A stretch of 64,000 bases of DNA from Callipepla californica brunnescens (taxonomy: Eukaryota > Chordata > Aves > Galliformes > Odontophoridae). The stretch lies in contig JALIRH010000077.1 in NCBI GenBank assembly GCA_023055505.1, positions 1,240,001 to 1,304,000 on the forward strand, in the 5' to 3' direction. Positions 63,176-64,000 of this stretch are shown here, one piece after another; position 1 is the stretch's first letter, and each line of letters opens with the position of its first letter. The notes under the pieces were generated by a model. It searched no databases, was not told where the DNA came from, and saw nothing but the letters and a program-made list of their open reading frames with translations. Both the position numbers and the translations under genes were made by a program.

Positions 63176-64000
63176 AGCTGCATCATGTCACTACACCTCC
63201 CAGCAACAGTCCTTGAGGTCACCATTTCAGTGAAGCAAGTGCAAGGCTCCTGAGTCACATTCCATGCACAAGTATCTTGTCAAAAGTCATCAAGGAAGTG
63301 TACATGTAATCTGTAGTAATGTACCAGTGAAAAATGCTGGGCTTAGTCTCTTCCAGCTTAGAATATTCTATGGCTATACGTTTACACTTTGAGTTGAGTG
63401 CCCTTACTGAGAAATGCAAACTTAATCCAGAAAGATTTTCCTGTTAATAACATTTACTGCGTAGATAAAAATGAATACGCTAATGAACCGAAGACGAAGG
63501 GTTGCAAATAACCACGTAAATAAAACCTCAAGTCTGACTCAGAGTCAACTTGTACAAATATTTCCTCTAAATTGCTCTGGGGGTCAACAGCAAGGTGCAT
63601 TTTTAAAAGCTGAGAACTACAAGCATGAGCAAAGCTGCAAAAACTTACACGCATCCCTAATAAATACTTCAGTATGCATCTGTATATGAGGACGTCTTGG
63701 GTCATGTTTGCATATGTGCTGAGAATGAAAGGACACTGTTTAAGAGACAAAGCGATCTAGCACTGAGAATCCACATTTGAGGCATAAAAGCTGAACAGTC
63801 ACAGAGAATGTACTTATTTAATGGCCCTAAATAAAATCTGTCCTCATGTACAACTGGAACTACTGCTACTGTTCAAGACAAATCCTACTGTGAACAGGAG
63901 ACAGATGATTTGTAGATTTACTGTCTGCAGCTTTTCCATCTTTTATCTTTTGTTTTTGACCTTTGCAACAGTGGCCATTTATGCTGAGTTGCATCAAGTT

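Larger units (their letters stand above)
58970..64000 (-). other. PCDH15: PCDH15 intron, 5' part cut by the window edge
   Basis: This is sequence upstream of the EC5 exon, ending at acceptor TTGCAG at 58970. I looked for the preceding exon, which should end the first strand of EC5, and found no cadherin-like peptide, so the intron is longer than 5 kb. It contains an 18 bp palindrome at 60583-60600 and CR1 3' ends at 62649-62780 and 63013-63175. Confidence 0.75.

Noticed and set aside
1..64000. CRISPR arrays, operons, phage or endogenous retrovirus genes
   Set aside because: No regularly spaced repeats, no gag/pol/env-like reading frame and no long terminal repeat pair were seen. The window is a vertebrate gene with intronic LINE fragments.

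Overview
This window is vertebrate, almost certainly avian and probably galliform (chicken-like), nuclear DNA. It has intron-split coding sequence with canonical GT-AG boundaries. It also has many CR1 LINE fragments carrying the avian-type 3' end of tandem ATTCTATGA-like octamers, and one short mariner-type inverted-repeat element. Nothing prokaryotic, viral or plasmid-like was seen, and no tRNA, rRNA or other RNA gene was recognised.

The only gene I can support is a central part of protocadherin-15 (PCDH15) on the minus strand. Eight exons run from right to left: 58776-58969, 53948-54080, 49074-49153, 45182-45275, 32395-32523, 18574-18879, 17099-17323 and 3921-4037. Their coding lengths (194, 133, 80, 94, 129, 306, 225 and 117 bases) sum to 1278 bases. 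They join into one uninterrupted frame of 426 codons covering most of extracellular cadherin repeat EC5, all of EC6, EC7 and EC8, and the start of EC9. The 5' exons (signal peptide, EC1-EC4, start of EC5) lie beyond position 64000. The 3' exons (rest of EC9 to EC11, membrane-adjacent domain, membrane segment, cytoplasmic tail) lie beyond position 1. PCDH15 forms the lower part of the hair-cell tip link, and its EC repeats are the Ca2+-stiffened string that carries force to the mechanotransduction channel.

The other ~98% is intron: 1-3920, 4038-17098, 17324-18573, 18880-32394, 32524-45181, 45276-49073, 49154-53947, 54081-58775 and 58970-64000. These introns hold CR1 fragments in both orientations near 1.2, 9.6, 11.7, 23.9, 26.7, 27.6, 29.4, 38.9, 43.5, 48.1, 50.3, 62.7 and 63.0 kb. 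They also hold a ~245 bp mariner-like element at 17.9 kb, simple repeats and poly(A)/(T) tracts. No second gene was found. The longest intronic open frames have no recognisable family, start on non-ATG codons in several cases, or are translations of CR1.

The more interesting points are the atypical calcium-binding motifs around the EC5-EC6 and EC8-EC9 junctions, the exon-phase layout, the mariner-like element in the shortest intron, and a CTCF-like motif at 8.55 kb. I did not find a convincing new system in this window.
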